Assembly: GCA_003232155.1 (NCBI GenBank)
Contig: QILY01000114.1
Coordinates: forward strand, 1-6,294
Direction: 5' to 3'
DNA: 6,294 bases
Source of the DNA: Maribacter sp.
GTDB lineage: Bacteria > Bacteroidota > Bacteroidia > Flavobacteriales > Flavobacteriaceae
Shown in pieces: positions 5,993-6,294 of the stretch. The first letter of the stretch is position 1; each line of letters begins with the position of its first letter. The translations under genes were made by a program, and so were the position numbers. Under the pieces are notes generated by a model. The model saw nothing but the letters and a program-made list of their open reading frames with translations, did no database searches and was not told the DNA's origin.

Positions 5993-6048
5993 CAATGAGC
6001 CATGGCCTTGACTCGAAAAACAATGAGCCATGGCCTTGACTCGAAAAA
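5993..6048. repeat. Exact 28-bp tandem duplication
   Basis: The unit starting CAATGAGCCATGGCCTTGAC is present twice with no mismatch, at 5993-6020 and 6021-6048, and a few flanking bases (A before, CA after) also match. It spans the start codon of the IS4-type transposase scrap and duplicates its ATG in a different frame. Perfect identity suggests a recent slippage event. Confidence 0.95.
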
Positions 6049-6073
6049 CACTATAACAATTACGGTGATTCAC

Positions 6074-6294
6074 ATGGCTAATGAAGTTATCAATATCGAA
6101 CTGCCCGTACCTTTTTCGCAAAAGTCACTCGACCAGGATCAAAACACATCACGGATAACTGGAGCATCACGTCAATATTTTAAACGTGAAAATATTGATA
6201 TGCTACTTGATAATATTTCAGGATCTGTCTGTTGCCTGTTTCTAAGAACTGACCCAATAGATGATGTAACGTCTTATCGATTCAGTATTCAGGG
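6074..6294 (+). CDS. Unrecognised protein, N-terminal part (runs off the window)
   Basis: An open frame of 73 codons runs from an ATG at 6074 to the window edge with no stop, beginning MANEVINIELPVPFSQKSL. GGTGA at 6064-6068, 5 bases before the ATG, is a reasonable Shine-Dalgarno. The N-terminal half is polar and probably soluble, with no signal peptide or membrane span. A segment with QYFKRENIDMLLDN looks helical and is followed by SGSVCCLFLRTD. Its base composition (about 43% GC in one line counted) is higher than that of the operon. I do not recognise the family. It is divergent from the operon and separated from it by the IS relic, so a functional link is not implied. Confidence 0.6.
   Translation, partial: MANEVINIELPVPFSQKSLDQDQNTSRITGASRQYFKRENIDMLLDNISGSVCCLFLRTDPIDDVTSYRFSIQ

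Larger units (their letters stand above)
5815..6003 (-). pseudogene. IS4-family (DUF4372-type) transposase, N-terminal scrap
   Basis: From an ATG at 6003 the minus strand reads MAHCNTVLSQILKLVP and then SYEFE. This is the well-conserved N-terminus of the IS4-family transposases that carry a DUF4372 domain ('MAHxNTVxSQLLKLxPRHEFE'). After about 21 residues the similarity stops and the frame runs through unrelated sequence to a TAG at 5815-5817. The DDE catalytic core is absent, so this is a dead remnant, probably left by internal deletion of the element. The upstream frame continues to 6051 only because of the 28-bp duplication and is unlikely to be the original start. Confidence 0.75.
5830..6055 (-). 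mobile_element. Small relic of an IS4-family insertion sequence
   Basis: The transposase scrap is bracketed by short inverted hexamers, TATAGT (5830-5835) and ACTATA (6050-6055). These could be the outer bases of terminal repeats of an internally deleted, MITE-like copy of about 226 bp. No target duplication is visible beside them, so the boundaries are tentative. The relic separates the decayed flippase fragment from the plus-strand gene at 6074. Confidence 0.4.

Noticed and set aside
6008..6057. Plus-strand promoter made of TTGACT and TATAAC upstream of the gene at 6074
   Set aside because: The spacing from the second TTGACT (6036-6041) to TATAAC (6052-6057) is 10 bases and from the first copy 38, neither close to 16-18. 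No other good -10 box fits.

Overview
The window is AT-rich bacterial DNA dominated by one tightly packed minus-strand operon, flanked by insertion-sequence debris. The genes resemble the mycobacterial pathway for polyprenyl-phospho-D-arabinofuranose (DPA), but the IS66 and IS4-type remnants and the AT-rich, compact layout suggest a Gram-negative host, perhaps an AT-rich gammaproteobacterium. I cannot name the organism, and this guess is weak.

Layout, left to right. Positions 1-177 are the 3' end of an IS66-family element: the transposase C-terminus on the plus strand and the terminal repeat. The operon occupies 193-5398 on the minus strand, transcribed right to left. It encodes a UbiA-type prenyl-phosphate phosphoribosyltransferase, a GtrA-like small membrane protein broken by a one-base deletion, a DprE1-like FAD oxidoreductase, a DprE2-like short-chain reductase, and a large multi-spanning membrane protein that looks like a GT-C-type glycosyltransferase. 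Junctions are +2 nt, TAATG or ATGA, so the genes are probably co-transcribed and translationally coupled. From 5399 to 6073 no intact gene remains. This stretch holds a leader with an inverted repeat, a decayed fragment of a flippase-like membrane protein (LPG-synthase transmembrane family), and a small relic of an IS4-family transposase with an exact 28-bp tandem duplication. At 6074 an unrecognised plus-strand gene starts and runs off the window.

How the genes fit together (inference from family knowledge). UbiA would transfer phosphoribose from PRPP to a polyprenyl phosphate. After dephosphorylation by an enzyme not seen here, DprE1 oxidises the ribose C2 and DprE2 reduces it to the arabinose epimer. 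A GtrA or flippase protein would help move or present the lipid sugar, and the GT-C-like protein would transfer D-arabinofuranose to an unknown periplasmic acceptor. The order gtrA-dprE1-dprE2-membrane glycosyltransferase matches Mycobacterium tuberculosis Rv3789-Rv3790-Rv3791-Rv3792 (aftA) as I remember it. Both candidate lipid-translocation genes are damaged while the enzymes look intact. The locus may therefore be starting to decay, or those functions may be supplied elsewhere.
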